A program made the translations under genes and the position numbers. 64,000 nt of DNA from Devosia soli. GTDB taxonomy: Bacteria > Pseudomonadota > Alphaproteobacteria > Rhizobiales > Devosiaceae. This document shows positions 17,657-27,695 of the stretch, piece by piece; the first letter of the stretch is position 1, and each line of letters opens with the position of its first letter. Location of the stretch: NCBI RefSeq assembly GCF_000970455.1, contig NZ_LAJG01000023.1:213229-277228 (forward strand). The letters are read 5' to 3'. The notes below the pieces were generated by a model, which saw only the letters and a program-made list of their open reading frames with translations, was not told where the DNA came from and did no database searches.

Positions 17657-18166
17657 ATGGCAGTTATCGATATTCGAAAAGCGGAAATCGGCGACGCTCC
17701 ACGCATGGCTACCATCGCTTTCTCCGCCTGGGACACCGGCATCCGCCCGCTGCTCGACGAGAAGCCGGGACACCGGGAAAACGAGCGGCAACGGTTGTCG
17801 CAGGCGGCGGGGATGAATTGGCAGAACGCTATCGTCGCAACGCTCAACGGCGTCGTTGTCGGCTGGTGCTGCCGCTCCAGGCGGCGCAACTACATTCCCT
17901 TCCTCTTTGTGATGCCGGACATGCAAGGGCATGGCATCGGCGCGCGGCTACTCAACAGGATGGAAATGATCCTCGAGCTCGAGGGGGCTGATCGGGTCTT
18001 GCTGGAAACGCCGGCCGACAATGTCCGCGCTGTGCGATTCTACGAACGCCAAGGCTATCAAATCCTGGCGCTGCGGACAGAGGCGCGTTCCGCGCACGAA
18101 CCATTCATGAGCGTGCATCTCGAAAAGGAGCTGCATCCGTTCGATGGCGATATCGGCGAGGATTGA
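17657..18166 (+). CDS. GNAT family N-acetyltransferase
   Basis: A 169-residue acetyltransferase. The acetyl-CoA loop MQGHGIGARLLNRME lies near residues 93-107, followed by LLETPADNVRAVRFYERQGY near residues 115-134. It follows the chorismate mutase gene by 38 bases and is preceded by an AAGGAG ribosome site. Substrate unknown. Confidence 0.9.
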   Translation: MAVIDIRKAEIGDAPRMATIAFSAWDTGIRPLLDEKPGHRENERQRLSQAAGMNWQNAIVATLNGVVVGWCCRSRRRNYIPFLFVMPDMQGHGIGARLLNRMEMILELEGADRVLLETPADNVRAVRFYERQGYQILALRTEARSAHEPFMSVHLEKELHPFDGDIGED

Positions 18167-18266
18167 GCGCCGGTAGCGGGCGGATTTCCGGCCATTGCGG
18201 TTGCATCGCCGTGCCAACCTCAGTAATCACATACTTACATTCTGCCTCGCCTTTCAGGACATTGAA

Positions 18267-19766
18267 TTGACCCTCGTCGACACCCGCACCCCTGACAAGA
18301 AGCGCCTGATTTCCGGTTCGACCGGCGATTGGGAAGTGATCATCGGCATGGAAGTGCACGCGCAAGTCACGAGCGAGTCCAAGCTGTTTTCGGGGTCGTC
18401 GACGGCGTTCGGCAATCCGCCGAATGCCAATGTCAGCTTCGTTGATGCGGCCATGCCCGGCATGCTGCCTGTCATCAATGAGGAATGCGTGCGCCAGGCC
18501 GTGCGCACCGGGCTGGGCCTCAAGGCAAAGATCAACAAGCGCTCCGTGTTCGACCGGAAGAACTATTTCTATCCGGACTTGCCGCAGGGCTATCAGATTT
18601 CCCAGTTCAAGGACCCCATCGTCGGTGAGGGCAAGGTGTTGCTCGACGTCGATGGCGAAAAGATCGAAATCGGGATAGAGCGCCTGCACCTCGAGCAGGA
18701 TGCCGGCAAGTCGATCCACGATCAGCATCCCAACATGAGCTTCGTCGATCTCAACCGGTCTGGCGTGGCGCTGATGGAAATCGTCTCCAAGCCCGACCTG
18801 CGCTCGGCCGAAGAAGCCAAGGCCTATCTATCCAAGCTGCGTACGATACTGCGCTATCTCGGCACCTGTGACGGCAATATGGAGCAGGGCTCCATGCGTG
18901 CCGACGTCAACGTGTCGGTGCGCCGTCCGGGCGGCGAGTTCGGTACGCGCTGCGAAATCAAGAACGTCAACTCGATCCGCTTCGCGGGTCAGGCGATCGA
19001 ATACGAAGCACGGCGTCAGATCGACATTCTGGAAGACGGCGGCTCGATCGACCAGGAGACACGCCTCTTCGACCCCAAGAACGGGGAAACACGGTCCATG
19101 CGCTCCAAGGAAGAAGCGCATGACTATCGCTATTTTCCCGATCCAGACCTGCTGCCGCTCGAATTCGACGATGCCTTCGTCGCCAAGATGGCCGAGGGAC
19201 TGCCGGAGCTGCCAGACGAGAAGCAGGCGCGGTTCATCCGCGACCATGGCGTAACGGCATATGACGCGATGGTGCTGACGCTCGATCGCGAAACCGCGGA
19301 CTACTATGAGGCTTGCGTCGCCCATGGCGGCACCAAGCGGGATGGCAAGGCAGTCGCCAATATTCTCAATGGCGACGTAGCCGCCTTCGCCAATAGCCAG
19401 GGTCTGGCTGTATGGGAAACGCATTTGCAGCCGGCGCAGATTGCCGGGCTCGTCGACCTGATCGCCGGCGGCACGATTTCGTCCAAAGGTGGCAAGGACG
19501 TGTTGCAGATCCTGATCGGCGAGGAGCCGGAAGGCGATCCGGCCGAAATCGTCGAACGGCGTGGTCTCAAGCAGGTGACCGATCTCGGCGCGATCGAGAA
19601 GATCGTCGACGAGATCATCGCGGCTAACCCTGATCAGGTTGAAAAGGTCAAGGCCAAGCCAACGATGATCGGCTGGTTCGTCGGCCAGGCGATGAAGGCT
19701 TCGGGTGGCAAGGCCAATCCGCAGGCGTTGAACGAGCTGATGAAGCAGAAGCTCGGGATCGAATAA
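18267..19766 (+). CDS. gatB: Asp-tRNA(Asn)/Glu-tRNA(Gln) amidotransferase subunit B
   Basis: A 499-residue GatB, which binds the mischarged tRNA, phosphorylates its side-chain carboxylate with ATP and transfers ammonia supplied by GatA. Motifs are [12 protein letters not shown] near the start, [15 protein letters not shown] in the cradle domain, and the YqeY-like tail domain ending in [16 protein letters not shown]. The frame is open to 18195, but TTG 18267 with AGGA just before it gives the normal N-terminus. It is separated from gatC-gatA by about 2 kb. Confidence 0.96.
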   Translation: MTLVDTRTPDKKRLISGSTGDWEVIIGMEVHAQVTSESKLFSGSSTAFGNPPNANVSFVDAAMPGMLPVINEECVRQAVRTGLGLKAKINKRSVFDRKNYFYPDLPQGYQISQFKDPIVGEGKVLLDVDGEKIEIGIERLHLEQDAGKSIHDQHPNMSFVDLNRSGVALMEIVSKPDLRSAEEAKAYLSKLRTILRYLGTCDGNMEQGSMRADVNVSVRRPGGEFGTRCEIKNVNSIRFAGQAIEYEARRQIDILEDGGSIDQETRLFDPKNGETRSMRSKEEAHDYRYFPDPDLLPLEFDDAFVAKMAEGLPELPDEKQARFIRDHGVTAYDAMVLTLDRETADYYEACVAHGGTKRDGKAVANILNGDVAAFANSQGLAVWETHLQPAQIAGLVDLIAGGTISSKGGKDVLQILIGEEPEGDPAEIVERRGLKQVTDLGAIEKIVDEIIAANPDQVEKVKAKPTMIGWFVGQAMKASGGKANPQALNELMKQKLGIE

Positions 19767-19787
19767 GGCTTCCAGCACCCTTATTGA

Positions 19788-19826
19788 AAAGCCCGGCGCC
19801 GTGCATCGCGGGGCCGGGCTTTCTAG
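19788..19826. terminator. Bidirectional rho-independent terminator
   Basis: Stem AAAGCCCGGC (19788-19797) with GCCGGGCTTT (19813-19822), preceded by A-rich and followed by T-rich bases. It serves gatB on the plus strand and the proline-rich gene on the minus strand. Confidence 0.85.
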
Positions 19827-19835
19827 TTCGGGCGA

Positions 19836-20042
19836 TCAGATTTCCTGCGGACGCGGCGGATCACCGGGAACAGGCGGAATCTCCGGCTCGATGGATGGGC
19901 CGGGGTCCTCGACCGGCTGGTCGGGCATTGGAATTTCCTGCGGGCTCGAGGGAATGGGATCAGCCGGGACCGGTTGCGGCGGCTCGGGCTGGGGAACGAC
20001 AGGTTCGTCGGGCTGCGGATCGATTTCGGGCGTGTTGGGCAT
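19836..20042 (-). CDS. Small proline-rich acidic protein
   Basis: A 68-residue peptide made almost only of Pro, Glu, Asp, Gln, Ile and Val (MPNTPEIDPQPDEPVVPQPE at the start, PGDPPRPQEI at the end), with repeats of a P-x-P-E/D type. It has no Cys, aromatic or Lys residues. A perfect AGGAGG ribosome site stands 6 bases before the ATG. Composition predicts a disordered, extended chain; it has neither signal peptide nor membrane segment. Similar short proline-rich genes occur in other Hyphomicrobiales, from memory. Function unknown. Confidence 0.7.
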   Translation of the reverse strand: MPNTPEIDPQPDEPVVPQPEPPQPVPADPIPSSPQEIPMPDQPVEDPGPSIEPEIPPVPGDPPRPQEI

Positions 20043-20089
20043 GAGAACCTCCTGCCGGCCAACGACAGGCCGGGCGGGAGGTTCCAGGC

Positions 20090-20986
20090 TTACATCGTCG
20101 CGGCGCGGCGACTCCAGATATGGCGAATGCGGCCATCGATAAACAAGAGGCCGAAGAAAATGACGAACATGCCGAGAACCTGAATCGGCAAGATGGTTTC
20201 GCCGAGAACCGTAACGCCGATGATCAGCGCCGAGATCGGAGCGATGAAGGTCGTTGTGGCAAAGTTGGTCGCGCCGACGCGCGGCAGGATGCGGTACATG
20301 ATCTGGAACGTGAAAGCGGTCGACAAGAGGCCGATGGCGAGGGCGGCGCCGAAGGTTTCCGGCCGCGTCATGACCGGAAGACCTTCGCCGATCAGAGCCA
20401 CCGGTAGCGAGACCACCGCGGCGCCGGTCAGGGCGATCGCGGCGAAGGCGGTCGGCTCGATATGCTTGTAGCTGCGGGTGATGTTTAGCGAGATCGCGTA
20501 GCAGAGCGTGGCGCCGAGGCAGGCCGCAATGGCCCAAAGTTGAGACGAGCCACCGCCGGCGAGCGCCGGGGACACCAGGATGGCCGCGCCGACAAAGCCG
20601 ATCCCAACGCCAGTGAGCTTGGTGGGCGTGGCCTTTTCGCCCCCGATCCAAAAATGGGAAATGAGCGCGGTGACCATGGGTGTCAGCGCATTGATGATGG
20701 CAGCGATGCCGCTCGCAAGGTGCGCCTGGGCGAGGGGAAAGAGCGCGAAGGGGATGGCATAGGCAATGATGCCCAGACCCCCCAGCTGCAGCCAGAGCTT
20801 TGGATCCCGCGGCACGGATTTCTTAAGCGCCAGCATGACCACCCAGCAGCCGAGCGCGCCGATGCCGACGCGGAGCGATGTCACCCAAAGCGGGCCGATC
20901 TCGCGGATGAGAATGGCGTTGAAGACGAAGGAACAGCCCCAGATGGCGCCAAGAAGGATAATCCAGAACCAATCGCGCAGACTCAT
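20090..20986 (-). CDS. EamA family (DMT superfamily) transporter
   Basis: A 298-residue membrane protein with about ten hydrophobic segments arranged as two EamA repeats, the first opening LLGAIWGCSFVFNAILIREI. This layout is typical of small-molecule exporters in the inner membrane. The substrate cannot be predicted. It is divergent from the nucleotidyltransferase gene at 21149. Confidence 0.92.
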   Translation of the reverse strand: MSLRDWFWIILLGAIWGCSFVFNAILIREIGPLWVTSLRVGIGALGCWVVMLALKKSVPRDPKLWLQLGGLGIIAYAIPFALFPLAQAHLASGIAAIINALTPMVTALISHFWIGGEKATPTKLTGVGIGFVGAAILVSPALAGGGSSQLWAIAACLGATLCYAISLNITRSYKHIEPTAFAAIALTGAAVVSLPVALIGEGLPVMTRPETFGAALAIGLLSTAFTFQIMYRILPRVGATNFATTTFIAPISALIIGVTVLGETILPIQVLGMFVIFFGLLFIDGRIRHIWSRRAATM

Positions 20987-21148
20987 CTTTAGGGGCCTTT
21001 CATCAAAGAGCGTGGACGCTACGCCTGCACGGAACGAAGGTCGAACCGATTTTGACGATGGGACCTATCAATGACGCTGATGAGTAGCGGCTGCTGACAG
21101 AGAGTGTCAGGAGGGCAGGGTTGTGCTTCAGAGACGGGGGATGCAATC

Positions 21149-21757
21149 GTGGACAAGCATTTGCGCTATGCGGGCTTGGGCCTGGCCCAGCAGCAACGCG
21201 TTCTAATCGAGATGATCGCTGACGATGCGGTGTTGATGGATCTGCTCAAGACTATGGAGGCTTCAGCGCTGCCCGATGCACTGCTGACCTCCGGGGCGAT
21301 CTACAACATGGTCTGGAATGTGCTGACCGGCCGACCAAAACATTTCGGGGTCAGGGATGCTGATGTAGCCTATTTCGACGGCAGCGACCTGAGCTTTGCG
21401 GCCGAGGATCGAGTAATCCGGCATGTCGAGGCGCGGTTCGCCGGCAGCCCGATATCCGTGCAGCTCCGGAACCAGGCGCGGGTGCATCTCTGGTTTCCCC
21501 AGAAATTCGGCATCGATTATCCGCAGCTCCGGAGCAGCGCCGAAATGCTCCGCTATTTTACGACCAACGCCTATGCCGTCGGAGCGAGACTGAAGACGGG
21601 CAAGATCCAAATCCTGGCGCCGTTCGGGCTTGACGACCTTTTTTCATTTCGCCTGCGACCGAACACTGTCTTGCCGAACCGGCAAACTCACGACGAAAAG
21701 GGAAAGCGGGCGATGGCGTGCTGGCCGGAACTGCAATTCGAGCAATGGCCACTCTAG
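21149..21757 (+). CDS. Nucleotidyltransferase family protein (DUF925/NTP_transf_6)
   Basis: A 202-residue protein. It has the family's GAIYNMVWNVLTGRP motif near residue 48, the acidic DADVAYFDGSDLS stretch near residue 70, and the NQARVHLWFP segment near residue 108, features of the YiiD/DUF925 type of nucleotidyltransferase-fold proteins. The start is GTG 21149 behind GGGGGA; an upstream frame extension to 21104 is unlikely. The substrate is unknown. Confidence 0.85.
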   Translation: MDKHLRYAGLGLAQQQRVLIEMIADDAVLMDLLKTMEASALPDALLTSGAIYNMVWNVLTGRPKHFGVRDADVAYFDGSDLSFAAEDRVIRHVEARFAGSPISVQLRNQARVHLWFPQKFGIDYPQLRSSAEMLRYFTTNAYAVGARLKTGKIQILAPFGLDDLFSFRLRPNTVLPNRQTHDEKGKRAMACWPELQFEQWPL

Positions 21758-21829
21758 ACGGCGCGCCTCGGCTGTCGACCTGAGCTAAAACGGACTGGCG
21801 GTGGCCCTCGCGTGCCGACGGTCAGCGGA

Positions 21830-22417
21830 TCACTCGAGGCTGACGGAGCCGCTGGCGAGAAGGCGCAGGGCCTCGGGATAGATGCGGTGCTCTTCGACAA
21901 GCACGCGGGCCGAAAGGGTTTCGGGCGTGTCGCCCGGCAGTACGGGCACTTCCGCCTGGAGAATTGCTGGGCCTTCATCAAGGCCGGGCGTTACGAAATG
22001 CACGGTGCAGCCATGAACCGTGACGCCATCGGCGATGACGCGGGCGTGGGTGTCGAGGCCTTTATAGGCGGGGAGCAGGGAGGGATGAATGTTGATCATC
22101 CGGCCACGCCAGCGCTCGACGAAGTCTTCGCCCAGGATGCGCATGAAGCCGGCGAGGCAGACGATGTCGACTTCCCAACTTTCAAGGATCTGGGTCATCG
22201 TATCCTCGAACATGTCGCGGCTCGGGAACTTGCTCTGGGCCAGAGAGGCCGTGGCAATCCCATGCTGCTGCGCGATTTCAAGGCCCGGCGCGGCGGCGCG
22301 GTTGGAGAGGACCCCGACAATTTCGGCTGGAAAGTCAGGCGCTTTGGCCGCCTCGATCAGGACGGACATATTCGAGCCGCGGCCCGAGATCAGGACGCCG
22401 ACCTTCTTGCGGCTCAC
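21830..22417 (-). CDS. purN: Phosphoribosylglycinamide formyltransferase
   Basis: A 195-residue PurN that formylates GAR with 10-formyl-THF in purine synthesis. It has the phosphate loop [10 protein letters not shown] at residues 7-16, the [13 protein letters not shown] active-site motif and the [14 protein letters not shown] segment with the catalytic Asp. The start overlaps the purM stop by 4 bases. Confidence 0.97.
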   Translation of the reverse strand: MSRKKVGVLISGRGSNMSVLIEAAKAPDFPAEIVGVLSNRAAAPGLEIAQQHGIATASLAQSKFPSRDMFEDTMTQILESWEVDIVCLAGFMRILGEDFVERWRGRMINIHPSLLPAYKGLDTHARVIADGVTVHGCTVHFVTPGLDEGPAILQAEVPVLPGDTPETLSARVLVEEHRIYPEALRLLASGSVSLE

Positions 22418-23490
22418 AGGGCGAGCTTTCCGCGGAAGGTTACGGGTTCGCCCGCTCGCGCCGTCAACTGACCGACAATGGCAGCGATCTCGCCGGAAGC
22501 GGTGAGGCTCTCCACCAGCTTGTCGGCATCCTCCGTTGCAACGGCCACGAGCATGCCGACGCCGCAGTTGAAGGTGCGTAGCATTTCACGCTCGCTCATG
22601 CCGCCGACGCTGGAAAGCCAGCCGAAAACGGGCGGGACGGTCACGGCAGCAAGGTCGATGTCGGCTGCCAGATCATCGGGCAGCACGCGGGGAATATTGT
22701 CTACGAAGCCGCCACCGGTGATGTGGGCGAGGGCCTTGATGCCGATGCCATCCTTGAGCGCGGCGAGGATCGGCTTGACGTAGATGCGGGTCGGCTCGAG
22801 GAGTGCCTCGGCCAGCGTCTTGCCGGTTTCAAATGGGGCAGTCGCATTCCAGGCGAGGCCGGAAACCTCGACGATCTTGCGGACCAACGAATAGCCGTTG
22901 GAATGAACGCCCGAGGAGGCGATGGCAACCAGCGTATCGCCGGCAGCAATATCCTTGCGCGGCAGAAGATTTTCGCGCTCGGCAGCGCCCACGGCAAAGC
23001 CGGCAAGGTCATAGTCGTTACCATGATACATGCCCGGCATTTCGGCGGTTTCACCGCCGATCAGGGCGCAACCGGCGAGGCGGCAGCCATGGGCAATGCC
23101 TTCGACAATGGCTGTGCCCTGGGCAACATCGAGTTTGCCGGTTGCGAAATAATCAAGGAAAAACAGGGGCTCGGCGCCCTGCACGATGAGATCATTGACG
23201 CACATGGCGACAAGATCCTGCCCGATCGTGTCGTGCTTGCCCGTGTCGATGGCAATCTTGAGCTTGGTGCCGACGCCATCATTGGCCGCGACGAGGACGG
23301 GATCCTTAAAGCCAGCCGCCTTGAGATCGAAAAGGCCGCCAAAGCCGCCAATCTCGCCGTCGGCGCCGGGGCGGCGCGTCGAGCGCACCGCGGGCTTGAT
23401 CGCTTCGACAAGAGCGTTGCCGGCATCGATGTCGACGCCCGCCTGCTTGTATGAAAGACCATTTGATGGCAGGTTTTCCACGTCGGACAT
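22414..23490 (-). CDS. purM: Phosphoribosylformylglycinamidine cyclo-ligase
   Basis: A 358-residue AIR synthetase that closes the imidazole ring with ATP. Motifs: [12 protein letters not shown] at the start, the [12 protein letters not shown] nucleotide motif near residue 70, [11 protein letters not shown] in the middle, and [17 protein letters not shown] in the C-terminal half. It is cotranscribed with purN. A 44-bp palindromic element lies upstream. Confidence 0.97.
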   Translation of the reverse strand: MSDVENLPSNGLSYKQAGVDIDAGNALVEAIKPAVRSTRRPGADGEIGGFGGLFDLKAAGFKDPVLVAANDGVGTKLKIAIDTGKHDTIGQDLVAMCVNDLIVQGAEPLFFLDYFATGKLDVAQGTAIVEGIAHGCRLAGCALIGGETAEMPGMYHGNDYDLAGFAVGAAERENLLPRKDIAAGDTLVAIASSGVHSNGYSLVRKIVEVSGLAWNATAPFETGKTLAEALLEPTRIYVKPILAALKDGIGIKALAHITGGGFVDNIPRVLPDDLAADIDLAAVTVPPVFGWLSSVGGMSEREMLRTFNCGVGMLVAVATEDADKLVESLTASGEIAAIVGQLTARAGEPVTFRGKLAL

Positions 23491-23571
23491 GAGCCTATCG
23501 CCAATGCTGGGGATATCGGTAACGCTGAGGCGTCCGAGACCCCGTCTGGTTGAACTTCTCGGTGCTGGCCG

Positions 23572-23615
23572 CTAGAGCTTTCGTGCTTTCCCGCGGGAAT
23601 CGCGCAATGCTCTAG
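23572..23615. repeat. 44-bp nested palindrome (CTAGAGC ... GCTCTAG)
   Basis: The outer arms are CTAGAGC (23572-23578) and GCTCTAG (23609-23615). Both centre on the inner 12-bp palindrome TTCCCGCGGGAA (23588-23599). It sits between the divergent purM and permease genes. The CTAGAGC ends match an extragenic palindrome type I know from Rhizobiales genomes. Confidence 0.7.
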
Positions 23616-23728
23616 GTCTTTGGTTTTTGTCGCGTTTTCGTTGTGCAAAGGTGATAGGCGCCGATGCCGGAACCGCTAGAAGGCCTGATAGCTTCTCGGA
23701 TAGTCAGACGCAAGGGCCGCCCGGCACC

Positions 23729-24820
23729 ATGAACCTTAGAAATCAAGTGCTGATCTGGATCGGCTTCTTTGTCTTCCTGATCCTCGCCTTATGGATTTTC
23801 CGCGGCATTTTACTGCCTTTCGTCGTCGGCGCCGCACTGGCCTATCTCCTCAACCCGCTGGTGGCGCAATTGCAAAGATGGCGGTTCAGCCGCGGCTGGG
23901 CCACGGCTGTCGTCTTGCTCAGCGTCGTGGCCATCATCATCAGCCTTTTCGTGATGCTGCTGCCGATGGTGGCGTCGCAGGTGTTGGGGCTCGTGCAGCG
24001 ACTACCGGGCTATGCTGCCGATCTCGAGGCACTGGCGCGGCGCTGGGCGCCGGAATTGAACCAGTGGCTGGGGCCGGAGCGCGCGGCGCAGGTGGAACGC
24101 ACCGTATCGGACATGATGGGCCAGCTCGTTGGCCTTGTCGGTATCCTAACCTCGGAAATCGTCAATTCGGGGATGACCCTGATCAGCGTGATCGGCTTCA
24201 CGATCTTTACCCCCGTCGTCGCCTTCTACCTGTTGCTGGACTGGGACGGGATGGTGCGGGGCGTGCACGACCTGCTTCCGCGAAAGCATCGGGCGGAAAT
24301 TCTCGGCATCCTGCGCGATATCGATAGCTCCATGGCCGGCGTGATCCGCGGGCAGGGCGGCGTGCTGCTGATCGACGCCGTTTTTTACGCTGCCGCGCTT
24401 TCGCTTGTCGGTCTCAATTTCGGCCTCGCCGTCGGCCTCATTGCAGGGCTCCTAAGCTTTATCCCCTATGTGGGCTTCGGGGTTGGCCTGGCTCTGTCGG
24501 TGGGGATCGCTATCGTACAATTCTGGCCGAACTGGTGGATGGTTGTCGTGGTCTTCGGCATCTTCATGGGCTGGCAGTTCATCGAAGGGAACGTGCTTTA
24601 TCCCAAGCTTGTCAGCAGCTCGATCAACATCAATCCGGTCTGGCTGATGTTCGCACTGCTCGCTTTCGGCGCGCTCTTCGGATTCCTTGGCCTTTTGCTT
24701 GCAGTGCCGCTCGCGGCGATCGGGGGCGTGCTCGTGCGCTATGCCGTGCGGAAATATAAGGGCAGCACCCTCTATCTCGGCTCGAGCCACGGCGGACAGG
24801 GTGGCAATACCTCTGCGTGA
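23729..24820 (+). CDS. AI-2E family transporter (PerM-like permease)
   Basis: A 363-residue membrane protein with about eight hydrophobic segments in the PerM/AI-2E arrangement: LLPFVVGAALAYLLNPLV near residue 30, then GLIAGLLSFIPYVGFGVGLA near residue 245, then FIEGNVLYPKLV. The family exports or exchanges small molecules or ions; AI-2 export is proven only for some members. It lies immediately before hdaA, whose start overlaps its end by 20 bases, a pairing usual in alphaproteobacteria. ATG 23729 chosen; an upstream frame to 23627 looks non-coding. Confidence 0.92.
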   Translation: MNLRNQVLIWIGFFVFLILALWIFRGILLPFVVGAALAYLLNPLVAQLQRWRFSRGWATAVVLLSVVAIIISLFVMLLPMVASQVLGLVQRLPGYAADLEALARRWAPELNQWLGPERAAQVERTVSDMMGQLVGLVGILTSEIVNSGMTLISVIGFTIFTPVVAFYLLLDWDGMVRGVHDLLPRKHRAEILGILRDIDSSMAGVIRGQGGVLLIDAVFYAAALSLVGLNFGLAVGLIAGLLSFIPYVGFGVGLALSVGIAIVQFWPNWWMVVVVFGIFMGWQFIEGNVLYPKLVSSSININPVWLMFALLAFGALFGFLGLLLAVPLAAIGGVLVRYAVRKYKGSTLYLGSSHGGQGGNTSA

Positions 24821-25535
24821 CGATAGGCTGCGGCAACTACCGCTGGAACTGGGGCACACGCCATCGCATGCCGAGGATGATTTCCTTGTCGGCGAGGGTA
24901 ATGCCCTTGCCCATAGCCGTATCCTTGCCTGGCCGCATTGGCCCGATGCAGTGACGCTGCTGATCGGCCCGGCTGCGTCGGGAAAATCGCATCTCGCGCG
25001 GATTTTCGCTGATCGCAGCCATGCTGGCTTCGTCACGCCCGAAGCCATTGCCGATATTGCCGGCAGGAATGAGCGCGGCCCGTTGGTGGTCGAGGATGTC
25101 GATCGTCTCGGTTATGACGAGCCGAGCCTTTTTCACCTGCTCAACCAGGCCATGCGCGGCGAGCGCACGCTTTTGCTGACGGCGCGGAGCGAAGTGAGCG
25201 ACTGGACTTTGGCCACCGACGACGTGCGTTCGCGCATTCGCCGGGCGCCGGCCTTCCGGCTCGAAGTCAGCGACGACATAGAACTGTCACAGATGTTCGC
25301 CAAACTTTTCGGCGATCGTCAGATCAAGGTCGACCCGAAAATCATCCTCTATCTCGTGGCCCGCATGGAGCGCAGCCCCGAGGAAGTGGCTGTGCTCGCA
25401 GACCACATGGATCGGCTTGCCCTAGCGAGGGGCACGGCCATCACGCGCACGATCGCTGCAGAGGCACTCTCGTTTCGTGAGGCCGAGCGCGGAGACGACG
25501 GGCAACAGGATGGGGACCTTACAACCGATGAATGA
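24801..25535 (+). CDS. hdaA: HdaA, DnaA-related regulatory inactivator
   Basis: A 244-residue DnaA-like AAA+ protein that, with the beta clamp, stimulates DnaA-ATP hydrolysis to prevent over-initiation. The N-terminus QLPLELGH resembles the clamp-binding QxxLxLG motif. Walker A is GPAASGKS (Lys62), and Walker B is PLVVEDVD. The DNA-binding domain IV of DnaA is missing, as expected. The start is GTG 24801, overlapping the permease gene; its end overlaps the ppk start. Confidence 0.92.
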   Translation: MAIPLRDDRLRQLPLELGHTPSHAEDDFLVGEGNALAHSRILAWPHWPDAVTLLIGPAASGKSHLARIFADRSHAGFVTPEAIADIAGRNERGPLVVEDVDRLGYDEPSLFHLLNQAMRGERTLLLTARSEVSDWTLATDDVRSRIRRAPAFRLEVSDDIELSQMFAKLFGDRQIKVDPKIILYLVARMERSPEEVAVLADHMDRLALARGTAITRTIAAEALSFREAERGDDGQQDGDLTTDE

Positions 25536-27693
25536 AATGAGCGAGTTCACTGAAGCCGAAGGCGTTGCCCCTGATATCGAGGCGCTGCGCCAGAGCCCGG
25601 CGCGGTTCGTCAACCGTGAGGTGAGCTGGCTGCAGTTCAACATGCGGGTGCTCGAAGAAGCCGGCAACCAGAGCCACCCGCTGCTTGAACGCCTGCGGTT
25701 CGTTTCCATTTCAGCCAACAATCTCGACGAATTTTACATGGTCCGCGTCGCCGGCCTCAAAGGCCAAATTCGCGCCGGGCTCGCCAAGCAAAGCGCCGAC
25801 GGGTTGAGCCCGGCCGAGCAGCTAGAGGAAATCGCGACGCTGGCCCAGCATCTGCAGCGCGACCAGCAGGATCATTGGGAGGACCTGCGTGAAGAGCTTT
25901 TCGCGCAGAACGTTGTCATCCACGAATCGAACGATCTGACCGAGGAGCAGGTGTCGTACCTGCAAAAGCTTTTCCGCGAGGAAATCTTCCCGGTGCTGAC
26001 CCCGATCGCAGTCGATCCAGCCCATCCGTTCCCGTTCATCCCTAACCTCGGCCTCGCTCTCGCCTTCGAATTGCGCCGGCCCGATAGCGACCAGCCATTA
26101 ACCGCACTGGTGCGAATTCCGGGCAATCTCGACCGGTTCATCAACCTGCCAAACGAACTCGTTTCGGAGGGACGCACGGAAGTCGTGACCATCGACACGC
26201 TGGTCAAGCTCTTCTTCCACAAGATGTTCCCGGGGCACGAGGTCGTCGGCTCGGGCGCTTTCCGCATCATCCGCGACAGCGAAATCGAAATCGACGACGA
26301 AGCGGCCGACCTCGTGGTCGAGTTCGAATCGGCCCTGCGCCAGCGCCGGCGCGGTCAGGTGATCCGGCTTGAGATCGAGCGTTCTATGCCCCGGGCGCTG
26401 CAGCGCCAGATCGGCGAGCAGATGGGCATCAAGGATGCCGATGTATTCGAAGTGCAGGGCTTCCTCGGCCTCGCCGATGCGCGCAAGATTTGCGACGTCG
26501 ACCGGCCGGACCTGAAATTCACCCCCTATATCGCGCGCTTTCCCGAGCGCATCCGCGACTATAACGGGGACAGCTTCGCCGCTATTCGCGCCAAGGACAT
26601 TCTCGTTCATCATCCGTTCGAGAGTTTCGACGTCGTTGCCCAGTTCCTGATGCAAGCAGCGCGCGACCCCGATGTCGTCGCGATCAAGCAGACGCTCTAT
26701 CGCACCTCCTCGGATAGCCCGATCGTCAAGGCGCTGGTAATGGCAGCGGAAGCGGGTAAGTCGGTGACGTGCCTTGTCGAACTCAAGGCGCGCTTTGACG
26801 AAGAAGCCAATATTCGCTGGGCGCGCGACCTCGAACGCGCCGGCGCGCAGGTGGTTTTCGGGTTCGTCGAACTCAAGACGCACGCCAAACTGAGCCAGGT
26901 GGTGCGGCGCGAAAAGGGCAAGCTGGTGAGCTACTGCCATATCGGCACGGGCAATTATCACCCCATCACCGCCAAGATTTATACCGACCTGAGCTACTTC
27001 ACCATCGATCCGGCAATCACCCGCGACGTGGCGCGGGTCTTCAACTTCATTACCGGCTATGCGCGGCCCACTGAACTCGAAACTATCGCAGTATCGCCGG
27101 TCAACCTGCGCCAGACGCTGATCAACAATATTGCCCGCGAGATCGAACTGGCGCGCAGCGGCCAGCCTGCCTCGATCCTGCTCAAGATGAATGCGCTGGT
27201 CGATCCGCAGGTGATCGACGCGCTTTATGACGCGAGCCAGGCAGGCGTGAAGGTTGACCTGATCGTGCGCGGCATCTGTTGCCTGCGTCCAGGCATTCCC
27301 GGATTTTCTGACAACATCCGCGTCAAATCCGTGGTCGGACGGTTCCTCGAGCACAGCCGCATCTATTGCTTCGGCAACGGCGAAGCGATGCCATCCCAGC
27401 GGGCGCTCGTTTATATTTCCTCTGCGGACCTGATGGGGCGCAACCTCGATGGGCGCGTCGAGGTTATGGTACCGATCCTGAATAGAACCGTGCACAAGCA
27501 AATTCTTGACAGGACAATGGTTGCCTATTTGAAGGACAACCAGCAGAGTTGGGAAGTGCTGCCGGACGGCAGCTCGCACCGGCTGCGCGTGGCGGAAGGC
27601 GCCGATCCGTTCAACGCGCACAACTACTTTATGACCAATCCCTCGCTGTCCGGACGCGGCAGCGCCGGTATTGGAGACGGCGACGAGGGTTGA
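25528..27693 (+). CDS. ppk: Polyphosphate kinase 1
   Basis: A 721-residue PPK1 that polymerises ATP gamma-phosphate into polyphosphate. The N-terminal motif [19 protein letters not shown], the [17 protein letters not shown] helix region and the phospholipase-D-like catalytic halves are present. The autophosphorylated histidine is His452 in THAKL, followed by the [10 protein letters not shown] motif. The start overlaps the end of hdaA; ATG 25537 is a close alternative. Followed within 3 bases by ppx. Confidence 0.97.
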   Translation: MNEMSEFTEAEGVAPDIEALRQSPARFVNREVSWLQFNMRVLEEAGNQSHPLLERLRFVSISANNLDEFYMVRVAGLKGQIRAGLAKQSADGLSPAEQLEEIATLAQHLQRDQQDHWEDLREELFAQNVVIHESNDLTEEQVSYLQKLFREEIFPVLTPIAVDPAHPFPFIPNLGLALAFELRRPDSDQPLTALVRIPGNLDRFINLPNELVSEGRTEVVTIDTLVKLFFHKMFPGHEVVGSGAFRIIRDSEIEIDDEAADLVVEFESALRQRRRGQVIRLEIERSMPRALQRQIGEQMGIKDADVFEVQGFLGLADARKICDVDRPDLKFTPYIARFPERIRDYNGDSFAAIRAKDILVHHPFESFDVVAQFLMQAARDPDVVAIKQTLYRTSSDSPIVKALVMAAEAGKSVTCLVELKARFDEEANIRWARDLERAGAQVVFGFVELKTHAKLSQVVRREKGKLVSYCHIGTGNYHPITAKIYTDLSYFTIDPAITRDVARVFNFITGYARPTELETIAVSPVNLRQTLINNIAREIELARSGQPASILLKMNALVDPQVIDALYDASQAGVKVDLIVRGICCLRPGIPGFSDNIRVKSVVGRFLEHSRIYCFGNGEAMPSQRALVYISSADLMGRNLDGRVEVMVPILNRTVHKQILDRTMVAYLKDNQQSWEVLPDGSSHRLRVAEGADPFNAHNYFMTNPSLSGRGSAGIGDGDEG

Positions 27694-27695
27694 GT

